The notes under the pieces: generated by a model | The model's input: the letters and a program-made list of their open reading frames with translations, nothing else | What the model was told of the DNA's origin: nothing | The model's database searches: none | Part shown: in pieces, positions 7,871-16,468 of the stretch | Position numbering within the stretch: the first letter of the stretch is position 1 | Layout of the letters: every line of letters begins with the position of its first letter | Program-made: the position numbers and the translations under genes | Assembly (NCBI RefSeq): GCF_003612125.1 | Contig: NZ_RAWI01000042.1 | Location: forward strand, 1-38,311 | DNA: 38,311 nt | Source of the DNA: Corallococcus praedator | Lineage (GTDB): Bacteria; Myxococcota; Myxococcia; Myxococcales; Myxococcaceae | Reading direction: 5' to 3'

Positions 7871-9001
7871 TCAGTACCGGCGGGTCAAATGCAGGGGCAG
7901 CCGCAGCTCGAAGCGCGCGCCCTGGCCCAGGGCGCTTCGCACGGTGAGGGTGCCTTCATGGGCGGTGGCGATGGCCAGGGACAGGTAGAGGCCCAGGCCC
8001 AGCCCGTCGAAGCGCTCGCCCGTCGTCACGCGCTCGAAGCGGCGGAAGATGCGCGCGTGGTCCTCCGGCGCGATGCCCACGCCCGCGTCCTCCACTGTCA
8101 GCACGGCGTGGTCGTCGCGCGTCTCCAGGCGCGCGTGCGCGGGCCGGCCCTCGCCGAACTTGATGGCGTTCGTCAGCAGGTGGGCCACGGCCTGGGAGAG
8201 CCGCTGCGCGTCCCCGAAGAGGACGACGGGCGCGTCGGGCAGCGTGGCGTCCAGGGCCACCCGCGCGCTGCGGGCCTGCGGCTGGAGCCGCTCCACCTGT
8301 TCGCGCACGAGCTGCGACAGGTCCACGGTCTCCATGTCCAGCTCCATGTCCCGGGTGGACAGGCGGGAGACATCCAGCAGGCTGTCCACCAGGTTCTGCA
8401 GGCGGGTGAGCTGGCGCACCGCGGGGGTGAGCCGCTTCTCCACGGGGCCGGTGGACACGGGGCCCTCCGCGTCGTTCACCACGAGCTGCACGGCGCGCTC
8501 CAGGTTGAGCCGCAGCACCGTCATGGGCGTCTTGAGCTCATGCGCCGCGATGCTAAGGAACCGGTCGCGGGCCCGCACGGCGTCCCGGGCGCGGGTCTGC
8601 AGGCGCAGCAGCGCTTCGATGTTGGCCAGCAGCTCGTCCTCCGCCAGGGGGCGGGTCCAGTACGCATCCGCGCCCTGCGCGAGCCCCTTCACGCGGTCCT
8701 CGCGCTGGATGGACACGGAGGACAGGTGCGCGATGAGCAGATCGCTCGTGGCCTCGTCCGCGCGCAGGCGGCGGCACACCTCGTAGCCGTCGATGTCCGG
8801 CATGTGCACGTCCAGCAGCACCAGGTCCGGCAGTCCCTGCGCGAGCGTCAGGGCCTCCTGGCCGCAGGTGGCTTCGAGCACGTGGTAGCCGCCCTGCCTG
8901 AGCGTGAGGCTCAAGAGGTACAGCGTCGCCGCGTCATCGTTGACGTTGAGGACGGTGAGCCGGGGACGGGCGCCCGGTTCTTGGAGGTCGGAGGTCTTCA
9001 C
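7871..9001 (-). CDS. receiver-histidine kinase (REC-HisKA-HATPase), first gene of the KaiC operon
   Basis: Cytoplasmic sensor kinase with an N-terminal receiver. Counted from GTG 9001 it has 376 residues. Receiver: NVNDD acidic pocket, phospho-acceptor Asp64 (LVLLDVHMPD); the conserved Lys is replaced by Arg117 (WTRPL). HisKA: His154 in AAHELKTP. HATPase: N-box Asn278 (LLTNAIKFG), G1 DAGVGI, G2 GLGLGL. There is no membrane segment, so input is probably via the receiver or a partner. A TTG at 9022 would add seven residues; neither start has a good ribosome-binding site. It is followed after 20 bases by the KaiC-like gene and is divergent from the hydrolase at 9223. It probably phosphorylates the downstream single-domain regulator (inference). 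Confidence 0.9.
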   Translation of the reverse strand: MKTSDLQEPGARPRLTVLNVNDDAATLYLLSLTLRQGGYHVLEATCGQEALTLAQGLPDLVLLDVHMPDIDGYEVCRRLRADEATSDLLIAHLSSVSIQREDRVKGLAQGADAYWTRPLAEDELLANIEALLRLQTRARDAVRARDRFLSIAAHELKTPMTVLRLNLERAVQLVVNDAEGPVSTGPVEKRLTPAVRQLTRLQNLVDSLLDVSRLSTRDMELDMETVDLSQLVREQVERLQPQARSARVALDATLPDAPVVLFGDAQRLSQAVAHLLTNAIKFGEGRPAHARLETRDDHAVLTVEDAGVGIAPEDHARIFRRFERVTTGERFDGLGLGLYLSLAIATAHEGTLTVRSALGQGARFELRLPLHLTRRY

Positions 9002-9222
9002 GTGCCTGCGGTGTGCACGCAAAAAATGGTCGCGCGGGCGGCGAACGGAACCACCTGGCGCCCAAAAAGGTGGCGGGAGTGTGCACGGGGGTGTGGAGGG
9101 TGTTGGACTCCGAACGAAGCCCTCCCTGGGCGGGTTGTTTTTCCGTCAGGACGCCACCGAAACAAGCGACCAGGAGCGCAGGGCGCGGGTCATGCGGACC
9201 CCGCGCGGAAAGGCGATGGGAC

Positions 9223-9987
9223 ATGAAGGGCGTGGCAGGCGCGCTGTACGTGGACGATGGCGGAGCCGGGACGGGGACTCCGGTGGTGTTCGTGCACTCG
9301 CTCGCCGGGGACACGGAGCAGTGGTCCCGGCAGCTCGAGCACGTGCGGGCACGCCGTCGCGCGGTGGCCCTGGATCTGCGGGGGCATGGCCGCTCGACGC
9401 TGACGTCCGACGCGCGGGAGCTCACCATGGAGGACTTCGCCCGGGATCTGGACGCGGTGGTGGAGGGCCTGGGGCTGCCGCGCGTGGTGCTGGTGGGGCA
9501 CAGCCTGGGCGGCGCGGTATGCGCGGCCTGGGCGGGCGCGCACCCGGAGCGCGTCGCGGGCCTGTTCCTCCTGGATCCCGCCTCCGACGGCCGCTCTGTT
9601 CCGAAGGAGCAGGCGCAGGGGATGATGGACGCGCTGGCCACCGACCACTGGAAGGATGCGGCGGGGGAGTACTGGCAGTCGCTGCTGACGGCATCCACCC
9701 CGGAGGTGCGCGAGCGGGTGATGGGGCAGTTGGGGCGCACCGCGCAGGGCGCGTTCCGCGGCGGCATGGGGGCGCTGCTGACGTTCGACCCGGAGTCGGC
9801 GCTGAAGCGCTACCCAGGGCCGGTGCTGTCCGTCATCACGCCGCTCAACGAGTCGCCCGGCGCGTACCACGTGCTCGTCCCGCGCGTGTGGTCCGAGAAG
9901 GTGACGGGCACGGGGCACTGGGTGCAGCTGGATGCGCCCGAGCAGGTGAACCGCCTGCTCGGTGCGTTCCTCGCGGCGCTGCCCTGA
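9223..9987 (+). CDS. alpha/beta hydrolase
   Basis: A 254-residue serine hydrolase, probably cytoplasmic. Visible: oxyanion-side FVHSLAGD (23-30), DLRGHGRST, nucleophile elbow GHSLGG with Ser94, and His232 in TGTGHW. The place where the acid Asp usually sits reads TPLNESPGA (Asn209/Glu210), so the acid is either Glu or elsewhere. The start ATG 9223 was chosen because homology begins there and GGAAAGG lies about 9 bases upstream; the frame is open further up but that stretch is not protein-like. It is divergent from the KaiC operon (221-base gap) and ends 18 bases from the convergent GH30 gene. Substrate unknown. Confidence 0.88.
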   Translation: MKGVAGALYVDDGGAGTGTPVVFVHSLAGDTEQWSRQLEHVRARRRAVALDLRGHGRSTLTSDARELTMEDFARDLDAVVEGLGLPRVVLVGHSLGGAVCAAWAGAHPERVAGLFLLDPASDGRSVPKEQAQGMMDALATDHWKDAAGEYWQSLLTASTPEVRERVMGQLGRTAQGAFRGGMGALLTFDPESALKRYPGPVLSVITPLNESPGAYHVLVPRVWSEKVTGTGHWVQLDAPEQVNRLLGAFLAALP

Positions 9988-10005
9988 AAGCGGGCCGCGC
10001 TGCTC

Positions 10006-11913
10006 TCAGGGCATGACTTCCAGACGGAACTGCTGGCAGTCGTTGTTGGCCCAGACCCACTGCTGGAGCGCGGCGCCGTCGCCGGTGTTCCAGCAGTTGG
10101 CCACGTCCAGCACCTTGCCGCTGTGGCGGGCCTCGAAGCGGGAGAAGCCCCCGGTGGTGGCCACCGGCTTGAACTGCTGGTTCAGGCCCCCCGCCCAGGA
10201 CCACTCCTGCACGCGCGCGCCGTCGGCCGCGGACGCGGCGTCCACGTCCACCACCTTGCCGCTGTAGCGCGACACGAGCCGCGAGTAGCCGCTGTCGGTG
10301 GCGACCAGGGACCACTGCTGGCTTGCGCCCGTGTGGCACGTCCACTGGTGCAGCCCGGTGCCATCCGCCGCGGACGGCCCGACGATGTCCAGGCACTTGC
10401 CGGTGGCCTTGTTCACGAGCCGGTACCACGGGCCCTGCGGGCTCGCGGTGCCGCCCCACTGAAAGGACGCCACCGAGCGCGGCGGCAGGCTGTACTCGAA
10501 GGCCTGCCCGGCCCAGCGGACCTTGAAGCCAAGCGTCGCGCCGTCGTTGGAGTTGAGCGCGACGAGCGCGTGCGAGCCGTCCGGGTTGCGGAAGGCGAGC
10601 GTCTCGATGTTGTTGTTGCCCAGCGACGTCGCGCCCACGCGCACCGCCCCCGGCCGCACCACCTTCGCCAGGTGCGCCCACGCGTAGTACTCCTCGTTGC
10701 GCGTGAAGGTGCCGTTGGCGTTGTTCACGGTGAACATGCCCCGGCAGTCCGCGCAGCCGCCCACGCGCGGCCCGTGGTTGGGGTCCAACGCGATGTTCCA
10801 GTACAGCGACGTGCGCGACCAGTTGCGCAGCGGACCGAAGAGGTTGTTCTGCAGCGCCCACTCCAGGTTGGCGGCGGCGTTCGTCGCCCAGAAGCCGCCG
10901 GTGCACTCGGTGAAGTGCACCTCCTTGTTGGGGTATGCATTCCGGAAGTCGGTCTGCACGGTGAAGCTGCCTTCGGGGCTCTCGTAGCAGTGGTACGCGG
11001 CGCCCGCGACGGCGTTCTGCGCCTGCCCGCCGTTGTAGGACATGACCTCATGCGGGAAGCCCGCGGGGCCGGAACCGTCATGCCAGTTGTGGTCCCACGC
11101 GAGCAGCTTCACGCCGCTGAAGCCCGCGGCGTTGAGCGCCGGGCGCAGGTGCTGCGCGGTGAAGATGGACTGGTCGTTGGACTCCATCTGCATCGTCGGA
11201 TAGCTGCCGTTGGCGTTGTGCGGCTCGTTCTGGGTGCTGAACGCGTGGATGGGCACGCCGTGGGTGTTGTAGGCCTGGAGGAAGCGCACGAAGTAGCTGG
11301 CGTACGTGGCGTACAGGTCGTTGCGCAGGTAGCCGCCGCCCGTGAGCGAGTTGTTGAACTTCATCCACGCGGGCGCGCTCCACGGCACCGCGAAGATCTT
11401 CACCTCCGGGTTGATGGAGCGCGCCTGCTGGAGCAGCGGCAGGATGTACGCCGTGTCATGGCCCACGGAGAAGTCGTTCAGGTCACAGCAGGTGTCGTCG
11501 TAGGTGTAGTTGTTGCGTGAGAAGTCCGACGCGCCCATGGGCAGCCGGATGACGCTGTAGCCCGCGCCCGCGCCCACGCTGAACAGGTCGTTCATGATGG
11601 CCGTGCGCTGGGGCGAGTTGTAGATGAGCCACGCGGACGCATCCGTCAGCGCGCCGCCAAACCCGTCGATGGTCTGGTACGTCGCGGCGTCGTTCACGTC
11701 GATGGCCGTCGCCGTGCCGCTCTCCGCGCCGAACGTCTTGTTCGCCTCCGCGTTGAGCTTCTTCACCAGCGTGCTGCCCGACGTCGTCGTCAGCCACACC
11801 TTCACGGATTCGTTCGCCGCGAGCGCGGAGGGGGACGCGAACGTGGCGGCGGCCAGCAACAGACCACTCAGGGGGACACGGGACAGCCGGGGGCGCGACG
11901 GCACGAAAGACAT
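10006..11913 (-). CDS. secreted GH30-family glycosidase with ricin-type lectin domain
   Basis: A 635-residue exported enzyme. A signal peptide spans about 1-33 (hydrophobic LSGLLLAAATFA, cleavage after SALAA). The GH30 catalytic domain (about 38-490) carries IDGFGGALTDASAW, the acid/base Glu230 (TQNEP) and the nucleophile Glu336 (HFTECTGG). The C-terminal 495-635 is a ricin-B beta-trefoil with three QxW-like repeats (QQWSL, QQFKP, QQFRL). GH30 members cleave beta-glucosyl, beta-1,6-glucan or xylan bonds; the exact substrate is not fixed here. A lytic role against fungal or bacterial walls would suit a predatory myxobacterium (inference). ATG 11913 has GGAGAG 6 bases upstream. It follows the FUSC gene by 56 bases, and a 7-base inverted repeat there covers the ribosome-binding site. 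Confidence 0.93.
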   Translation of the reverse strand: MSFVPSRPRLSRVPLSGLLLAAATFASPSALAANESVKVWLTTTSGSTLVKKLNAEANKTFGAESGTATAIDVNDAATYQTIDGFGGALTDASAWLIYNSPQRTAIMNDLFSVGAGAGYSVIRLPMGASDFSRNNYTYDDTCCDLNDFSVGHDTAYILPLLQQARSINPEVKIFAVPWSAPAWMKFNNSLTGGGYLRNDLYATYASYFVRFLQAYNTHGVPIHAFSTQNEPHNANGSYPTMQMESNDQSIFTAQHLRPALNAAGFSGVKLLAWDHNWHDGSGPAGFPHEVMSYNGGQAQNAVAGAAYHCYESPEGSFTVQTDFRNAYPNKEVHFTECTGGFWATNAAANLEWALQNNLFGPLRNWSRTSLYWNIALDPNHGPRVGGCADCRGMFTVNNANGTFTRNEEYYAWAHLAKVVRPGAVRVGATSLGNNNIETLAFRNPDGSHALVALNSNDGATLGFKVRWAGQAFEYSLPPRSVASFQWGGTASPQGPWYRLVNKATGKCLDIVGPSAADGTGLHQWTCHTGASQQWSLVATDSGYSRLVSRYSGKVVDVDAASAADGARVQEWSWAGGLNQQFKPVATTGGFSRFEARHSGKVLDVANCWNTGDGAALQQWVWANNDCQQFRLEVMP

Positions 11914-11918
11914 GCGGG

Positions 11919-11954
11919 ACTCTCCAACGACACGGGGGAAAGGCCCGGGAGAGT
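11919..11954 (-). promoter_or_regulatory. inverted repeat covering the GH30 ribosome-binding site
   Basis: ACTCTCC (11919-11925) is the exact complement of GGAGAGT (11948-11954). In the transcript, the upstream arm could pair with the GGAGAGT that contains the Shine-Dalgarno of the GH30 gene. The loop is 22 bases. It could be chance. Confidence 0.25.
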
Positions 11955-11969
11955 ATTCAACTTTTGCGG

Positions 11970-14219
11970 CTATGACATGTTATTCGTGGATGGTTGGGTG
12001 GCGGACACGGGGCTCGCCGGAGCCTCCATGCGGCGGGCGGCGGCGCCGTGAAGGACGGACATCTGGCGCGCCAGTCGCTCCAGTTGGGACTGGAGCAGGG
12101 GGGCTTCCTGGCCCAGCGCGAGGCCCGGCCCGTCGGGCGTGGGGACGTTCCAGCCAATCAACGCATTGAAGGGGGGCAGGGCGCGGGGGGGACGGCCGTG
12201 GAGCACCGCGTCCGCCAGATCCTCCATCGCTTCGTCCATGGCGGCGGAGAAGCGGGCCAGGGCTTCGTGCACCGCGGGCGTGGAGGGCACGGAGCGGCGC
12301 GAGGCGAGCAGGGTGCAGACGGCGGCGAAGCGGCGGGTGAACGCGAGCAGCGTCATCAGCGGCTCCAGGGCCTCGGTGCTCCAGCGCGGTTCGCTGAGCA
12401 GCCGCTGGAAGGACGCCTCCGCGTTGATGGTGGCCAGCCCCAGCTTGCGGCGGGCCTCCGCGAGCGCCGGGGCCTGGGGGGGCTCACCCCGGCGCCACGC
12501 GGATGACAGCACGCCGAAGAACTCGCGGTCCGCGCGCAGGGCCTCCGCCATCTGCGCGGGGAAGCGCTCCTCCTCCGAGCGCTGCCACAGGAAGAAGGTG
12601 CCCGCGAGCGCGAGCGCGCCGCCGATGAGGGTGTTGACGATGCGCACCGGCGCGAGCGTCCAGTCCCCGCTGCCCAGCTCCGCGAGCAGCACGAAGGTGA
12701 GCGTGGCGAAGACGGTGAACAGCCCGTAGTTGAGCGGGATGAGGCTCACGCACAGCGCCGCCGTGCAGAACAAGAGCCCCATCATGATGCGCGGGTCCTG
12801 AAGCCAATACGACACGGCGATGGCGAGGATGCCACCCACCACCGTGCCCAGCACGCGTTGCAGGGCCTTGAGGAAGGTGGGCCCGGTGTACGGCTGCATG
12901 ATGGTGAGGACGGTGATGGTGACCCAGTAGCTGTGGTTCGGCCGGAAGATGCTGGAGATCCACACCGCCGCGGTGGTGGTGAGGCCCACGCGCAGCGCGT
13001 GCCGCAGCACTTCCGAATCCAGCGTGAGGTGCGCTCTCAGCGGCTCCAGCAGGGAGGGGTGGGTCTCCTCGGCCAGCTCCCGCTTGGGCGGAGGCATGCC
13101 CGCCACCGGAGGCCCGGGCAGCCGGCACGCGGTGTCCAGCGCCACGTCCGCGCGCTCGCGCAATTCCGTGAGCAGCCGCGCCACATCCAGAAGCCGCGCC
13201 CGCTCCAGGCGGGTGAGCAGCCCGCGTGTGTCCAGGTCGGTGAGCGCGTCGCGCAGCGCGCGGCCATCCCACTCTGGCTGGGGCCTGCGGGTGCGGCCCT
13301 CCTGCTCCGTCAGCCGCACGAGGTCGCGCGCGGTGTGCGCGCAGTCCAGCAGGGCCACGACGACCGCGGCGCGAGGGTCTCCCACCGCGCTCACCGGAGG
13401 GCCCAGGCTCTCCAGGTCCTCCGCCAGGGCGATGAGCCCCATGAACATCGCGTCCGCGGCCTCCAGCAGCACCAGCAGCCGCTCCCCGCGACCGCGCTCG
13501 ACGCGGCCCTGGCGCGTGGCGGTGAGCGTGGTGCGCGCAAGCTCCAGCGTCTCGCGGATGCGCCCGTGCTGCTCCTGGATGAGCAGCTGCCAGGAGTCCT
13601 CGCGCGCGCCCTGCGACACGCGCGACAGGGCCTCCGCGTAGTCCGCCACCGCGTCGAAGCACGCCGCCACCGCCTTGCGCGCGGGGCGGTACGGCCGGAT
13701 GGGCCAGAGCACCAGCGACAGCACCATCGCCCAGGCCGCGCCGGCCAGCAGCATCGCGCCCGAAACCAGGGCGTGCATGGGGCCATCCCCGGGCAGCGCC
13801 ACGGCGATGACGAAGGTGGTGGCGGCGATGTTGCCGGTGGTGTTCGCCGCGGCGCCGTACACGCCCGCGAAGCTCCACGCCGTCACCCACAGCAGGGTGA
13901 GGGGAATGGACAGCGAGGGGTACAGCCCCACGAGGCTGCCCACCGCCGCGGACACCGCCGCCGCCAGCGCCGTGCCGCCCATGGCGCGTGCGCGCGCGTG
14001 GTAGGAGCCGCCCTTGTCCACGAAGGACGTGTTGAAGCCGCCAATGGCGAGCCACAGCCCGCCCGGCAGGTTGAAGGCGGTGCCCACGACCATGGGGACG
14101 AAGATGGCGAGCGCGGCGCGCAGGCCCGCCTTCACCGCCGGCTTCACGGGGGCGAAGCGGGCCACGGCCTTGGCATGGTCCAGGAGCTGACGGCGAATCA
14201 CCCGTTCCCCATAGAGCAC
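11970..14219 (-). CDS. FUSC-family membrane protein (aromatic-acid exporter-like)
   Basis: A 749-residue inner-membrane protein with the fusaric-acid-resistance / YccS / AaeB plan: two hydrophobic blocks of about six helices (about 30-175 and 410-550), each followed by a long cytoplasmic helical region. The second block carries the family motif FRPNHSYWVTITVLTIMQP. Relatives export aromatic acids or other small anions. The start is GTG 14219; an alternative GTG at 14201 is possible. A GGCCCC/GGGGCC hairpin (14221-14236) sits just upstream of the start and may attenuate or mask it. It lies 48 bases downstream of the ATP-grasp gene, suggesting it could export that enzyme's product (inference). 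GH30 follows after 56 bases. Confidence 0.87.
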   Translation of the reverse strand: MLYGERVIRRQLLDHAKAVARFAPVKPAVKAGLRAALAIFVPMVVGTAFNLPGGLWLAIGGFNTSFVDKGGSYHARARAMGGTALAAAVSAAVGSLVGLYPSLSIPLTLLWVTAWSFAGVYGAAANTTGNIAATTFVIAVALPGDGPMHALVSGAMLLAGAAWAMVLSLVLWPIRPYRPARKAVAACFDAVADYAEALSRVSQGAREDSWQLLIQEQHGRIRETLELARTTLTATRQGRVERGRGERLLVLLEAADAMFMGLIALAEDLESLGPPVSAVGDPRAAVVVALLDCAHTARDLVRLTEQEGRTRRPQPEWDGRALRDALTDLDTRGLLTRLERARLLDVARLLTELRERADVALDTACRLPGPPVAGMPPPKRELAEETHPSLLEPLRAHLTLDSEVLRHALRVGLTTTAAVWISSIFRPNHSYWVTITVLTIMQPYTGPTFLKALQRVLGTVVGGILAIAVSYWLQDPRIMMGLLFCTAALCVSLIPLNYGLFTVFATLTFVLLAELGSGDWTLAPVRIVNTLIGGALALAGTFFLWQRSEEERFPAQMAEALRADREFFGVLSSAWRRGEPPQAPALAEARRKLGLATINAEASFQRLLSEPRWSTEALEPLMTLLAFTRRFAAVCTLLASRRSVPSTPAVHEALARFSAAMDEAMEDLADAVLHGRPPRALPPFNALIGWNVPTPDGPGLALGQEAPLLQSQLERLARQMSVLHGAAARRMEAPASPVSATQPSTNNMS

Positions 14220-14267
14220 CGGCCCCGGGTGGGGCCACCGGAATCCGGGCCGGATGCCCGTCAGCCG

Positions 14268-15305
14268 TCAGTGCGGGGCGGAGGGCTCCAGCGCGAGGGC
14301 CGCACCAGGGGGGGCCTTCTTCGCCGCACCCAGTCCGTAGCGCCGGGCCGCCGTGTCCACGATGCGCTGGACGAGCGCGTCGTAGCCCATGCCGCGCGCC
14401 TGCGCGCCCATGGCCACCTCGCACTGGGTCTCCAGGTACGGGTTGGGGTTCACCTCCAGCAGGTAGGGTTCGTTGGTGCGGCTGGAGACGCGGAAGTCGA
14501 TGCGGGCGTAGTCGCGCAGCTTGAGCGCGCGGAAGGCCGTCACCGCCGCCCGCCCGATGCGGCCCTGCAACTCATCCGACAGGTCGGTCGGCAGCACGAG
14601 GTGGGGACTGCCCGGCGTCTCCGGCGCGAACTTCACCTCGCGGTTGGCGATCTTCATGCGCTTGCGGTTCCACCGCGAGCCGAAGTCCAGCTCCACCACC
14701 GGCAGCACCTCCGGGCGAGCGCTGTCGCCCACCACGCCGACGTACAGCTCGCGGCCCTCGATGAACTCCTCCGCCAGCGCCTCGTCGTCGTACTCCTCGC
14801 GGATCTTCTTCACCCGCCGCGCCAGCCCCTCCATGTCCTTCTCCACACCCAGACCCATGGAGGCGTCCGAGCGCGCGGGCTTCACCACCAGCGGGAAGGA
14901 CAAATCGCCGTTCGTCTGGAACGACAGGCCGTCGAAGGTCGCGAAGCGCGGGGTGAGCACGCCGTGGAACTGGAGCAGCTGCTTGGTCAGCACCTTGTCC
15001 TGCGCGAGCAGCAGCCCCGCCGTGCCGGAGCCGGTGAAGGGCATGCGCGCCAGCTCCAGCACCGCGGCCACGTTGACCTCCAGGCGGTAGTCCTCCGCGA
15101 AGGTCTCACACAGGTTGAAGACGAGGTCCGCCTTCGCCCGGGTGATGAGCCGCACCAGGTCCGACACGCTCTCATCCACGCGCACGTCCACGGGCTCGTG
15201 GCCGGCCGCGCGCAGGGCTGAACTCACCTGCGCCACGACGGCGTCGGGCGGTTCGTCCTTGGGCTGGTAGTGGAGGACGGCGATGCGAAGGGACTTCTGG
15301 GGCAT
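14268..15305 (-). CDS. ATP-grasp ligase, D-Ala-D-Ala ligase-like
   Basis: A 345-residue ATP-grasp enzyme that joins a carboxylate to an amine via an acyl-phosphate. Visible: the N-terminal Rossmann-like strand RIAVLHYQP, the ligase-type block LVFNLCETF (about 82-90) and the PFTGSGTAGLLLAQDK block, the ATP-grasp Lys/glycine loop KPARSDASMGLG, and the Mg-binding end LLEVNPNP. This is the D-alanine-D-alanine ligase superfamily, but the neighbours (metallopeptidase, exporter) are not cell-wall genes, so the substrate may be another amino acid or peptide. The last 20 or so residues are Ala/Pro-rich. Its ATG lies one base after the stop of the metallopeptidase gene, implying coupled translation. 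The Ddl name should not be assumed. Confidence 0.88.
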   Translation of the reverse strand: MPQKSLRIAVLHYQPKDEPPDAVVAQVSSALRAAGHEPVDVRVDESVSDLVRLITRAKADLVFNLCETFAEDYRLEVNVAAVLELARMPFTGSGTAGLLLAQDKVLTKQLLQFHGVLTPRFATFDGLSFQTNGDLSFPLVVKPARSDASMGLGVEKDMEGLARRVKKIREEYDDEALAEEFIEGRELYVGVVGDSARPEVLPVVELDFGSRWNRKRMKIANREVKFAPETPGSPHLVLPTDLSDELQGRIGRAAVTAFRALKLRDYARIDFRVSSRTNEPYLLEVNPNPYLETQCEVAMGAQARGMGYDALVQRIVDTAARRYGLGAAKKAPPGAALALEPSAPH

Positions 15306-15306
15306 G

Positions 15307-16377
15307 TCAGTCCTCGAAGAAGCGATCGGTGTGCAGGTAGTTCATCGCCAGCACCGTGACGAGCGACGCCAATTGCATCGCGGCCTCGCGGCTGTCGTCG
15401 GGGTGCAGGGTGAGGTTCAGCGCGGCGGTCCGCTCCGACAAGTGGTCCACCAGCGCGCGCACCACGCCCCGGCCCACGCCGGAGTAGTGGCCCACCGTGG
15501 AGAGCAGGCGCTGGCGCTCCGCCTGCACCAGCGTCGCGGCGCTCACCGGCGCCTCGCCCGGCCCCCAGAAGATGTCCTCCAGCGCGTGGTCGAAGGCGTT
15601 GCGCAGCTCCAGGTCCACCTTCTCGTCCAGCTCCCGCTGGCGGTAGTGGTCCTGGACGGTGCCCTCCATCTCCTCCGTGGTGAGGTCCGGCTGGGCCAGC
15701 TGCACCAGCGCGGGCGCGCGGCCCAGCTCCTTCGCGGTGGCCTCCACGTACTGGAGCTTCTTGAGCGCCCCCCAGCCCTGGTAGCGCTTCTCCCAGTCGC
15801 TGCCCGGCGTGAGCCACACGGCGAAGGTCTCCGCGAAGTCCTCGTCCGGGTGTTTCTGCGCGTACCAGCCGGCGATGTGGAAGACGTAGCGGCGGGAGAA
15901 GGGCCGGGGCTTGTAGTCGTCCCGGTACGGCCGCGCGTAGTCGCCGAACACGCGGCGCCACTCGCCGGTCTCATAGAGGCGGTAGGCGTAGTTGAAGGCG
16001 TGGCCGGCCTCATGGCGCAGGTACATGAGGATTTCGGCCTCCGTCTCCGCGCTGCCCCCCAGCTCCGCCTCGATGGACAGCAGGTCCGGATCCGCCAGGT
16101 AGAACGGCAGGCCGATGACGGGCACCCCCGACGGGCAGCCCCATTCGTCCGACAGATAGCACTGGGGCTTGAAGGACAGCCCCTTCGCCTCCAGCTCCGC
16201 GTGAAGCTGCGCGATGCAGCGCTCCAGCGGCGTGCCGGACAGCCGCAGCGCCAGGTCCTTGATGCGCGCCTGGAGCAGGGCCTCGCGCCGGGGTGACAGC
16301 CGTCCCCGGCCTTCACTGCCCTCGGTGGGGTGTTTCTCGCGCAGCACCCGCGATTCGGACTGGGTGGATGGCATCAT
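15307..16377 (-). CDS. putative zinc metallopeptidase (HEAGH)
   Basis: A 356-residue protein with a zincin motif HEAGH (122-126) and a likely third ligand Glu183 in DEDFAETFAVW, the layout seen in bacterial families annotated 'putative zinc-binding metallopeptidase'. Before the motif lies the block GLPFYLADPDL. No signal peptide or membrane helix is seen, so it is probably cytoplasmic. The start is ATG 16377 (a second ATG follows at 16374); the frame stays open further upstream, but that part overlaps the divergent gene and is not protein-like. The GAAGGG directly before the ATG is too close to be ideal. It is first in a run with the ATP-grasp ligase (1-base gap), exporter and GH30. A role in maturing or degrading a peptide made by the ligase is possible (inference). 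Confidence 0.85.
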   Translation of the reverse strand: MMPSTQSESRVLREKHPTEGSEGRGRLSPRREALLQARIKDLALRLSGTPLERCIAQLHAELEAKGLSFKPQCYLSDEWGCPSGVPVIGLPFYLADPDLLSIEAELGGSAETEAEILMYLRHEAGHAFNYAYRLYETGEWRRVFGDYARPYRDDYKPRPFSRRYVFHIAGWYAQKHPDEDFAETFAVWLTPGSDWEKRYQGWGALKKLQYVEATAKELGRAPALVQLAQPDLTTEEMEGTVQDHYRQRELDEKVDLELRNAFDHALEDIFWGPGEAPVSAATLVQAERQRLLSTVGHYSGVGRGVVRALVDHLSERTAALNLTLHPDDSREAAMQLASLVTVLAMNYLHTDRFFED

Positions 16378-16468
16378 CCCTTCGATAGGTAGGAATCCCG
16401 TCCGGAGATGGACAGCCCGGCGAGCGTCATGAAGCAGGCAACCCGCCGAGCCCTTGAAGGGATGGGAC

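Noticed and set aside
5848-9001. A true circadian clock
   Set aside because: There is no kaiA or kaiB, the KaiC-like protein has an extra basic tail and lacks the Thr426 equivalent, and its neighbours are two-component genes.
12858-15221. A 787-residue plus-strand frame over the FUSC and ATP-grasp genes
   Set aside because: It spans two real minus-strand genes and their gap, and shows no domain or plausible start.
14268-15305. Peptidoglycan D-Ala-D-Ala ligase (ddl)
   Set aside because: The fold is right, but there are no cell-wall genes around it and the neighbours are a metallopeptidase and an exporter, so the specific name is not supported.
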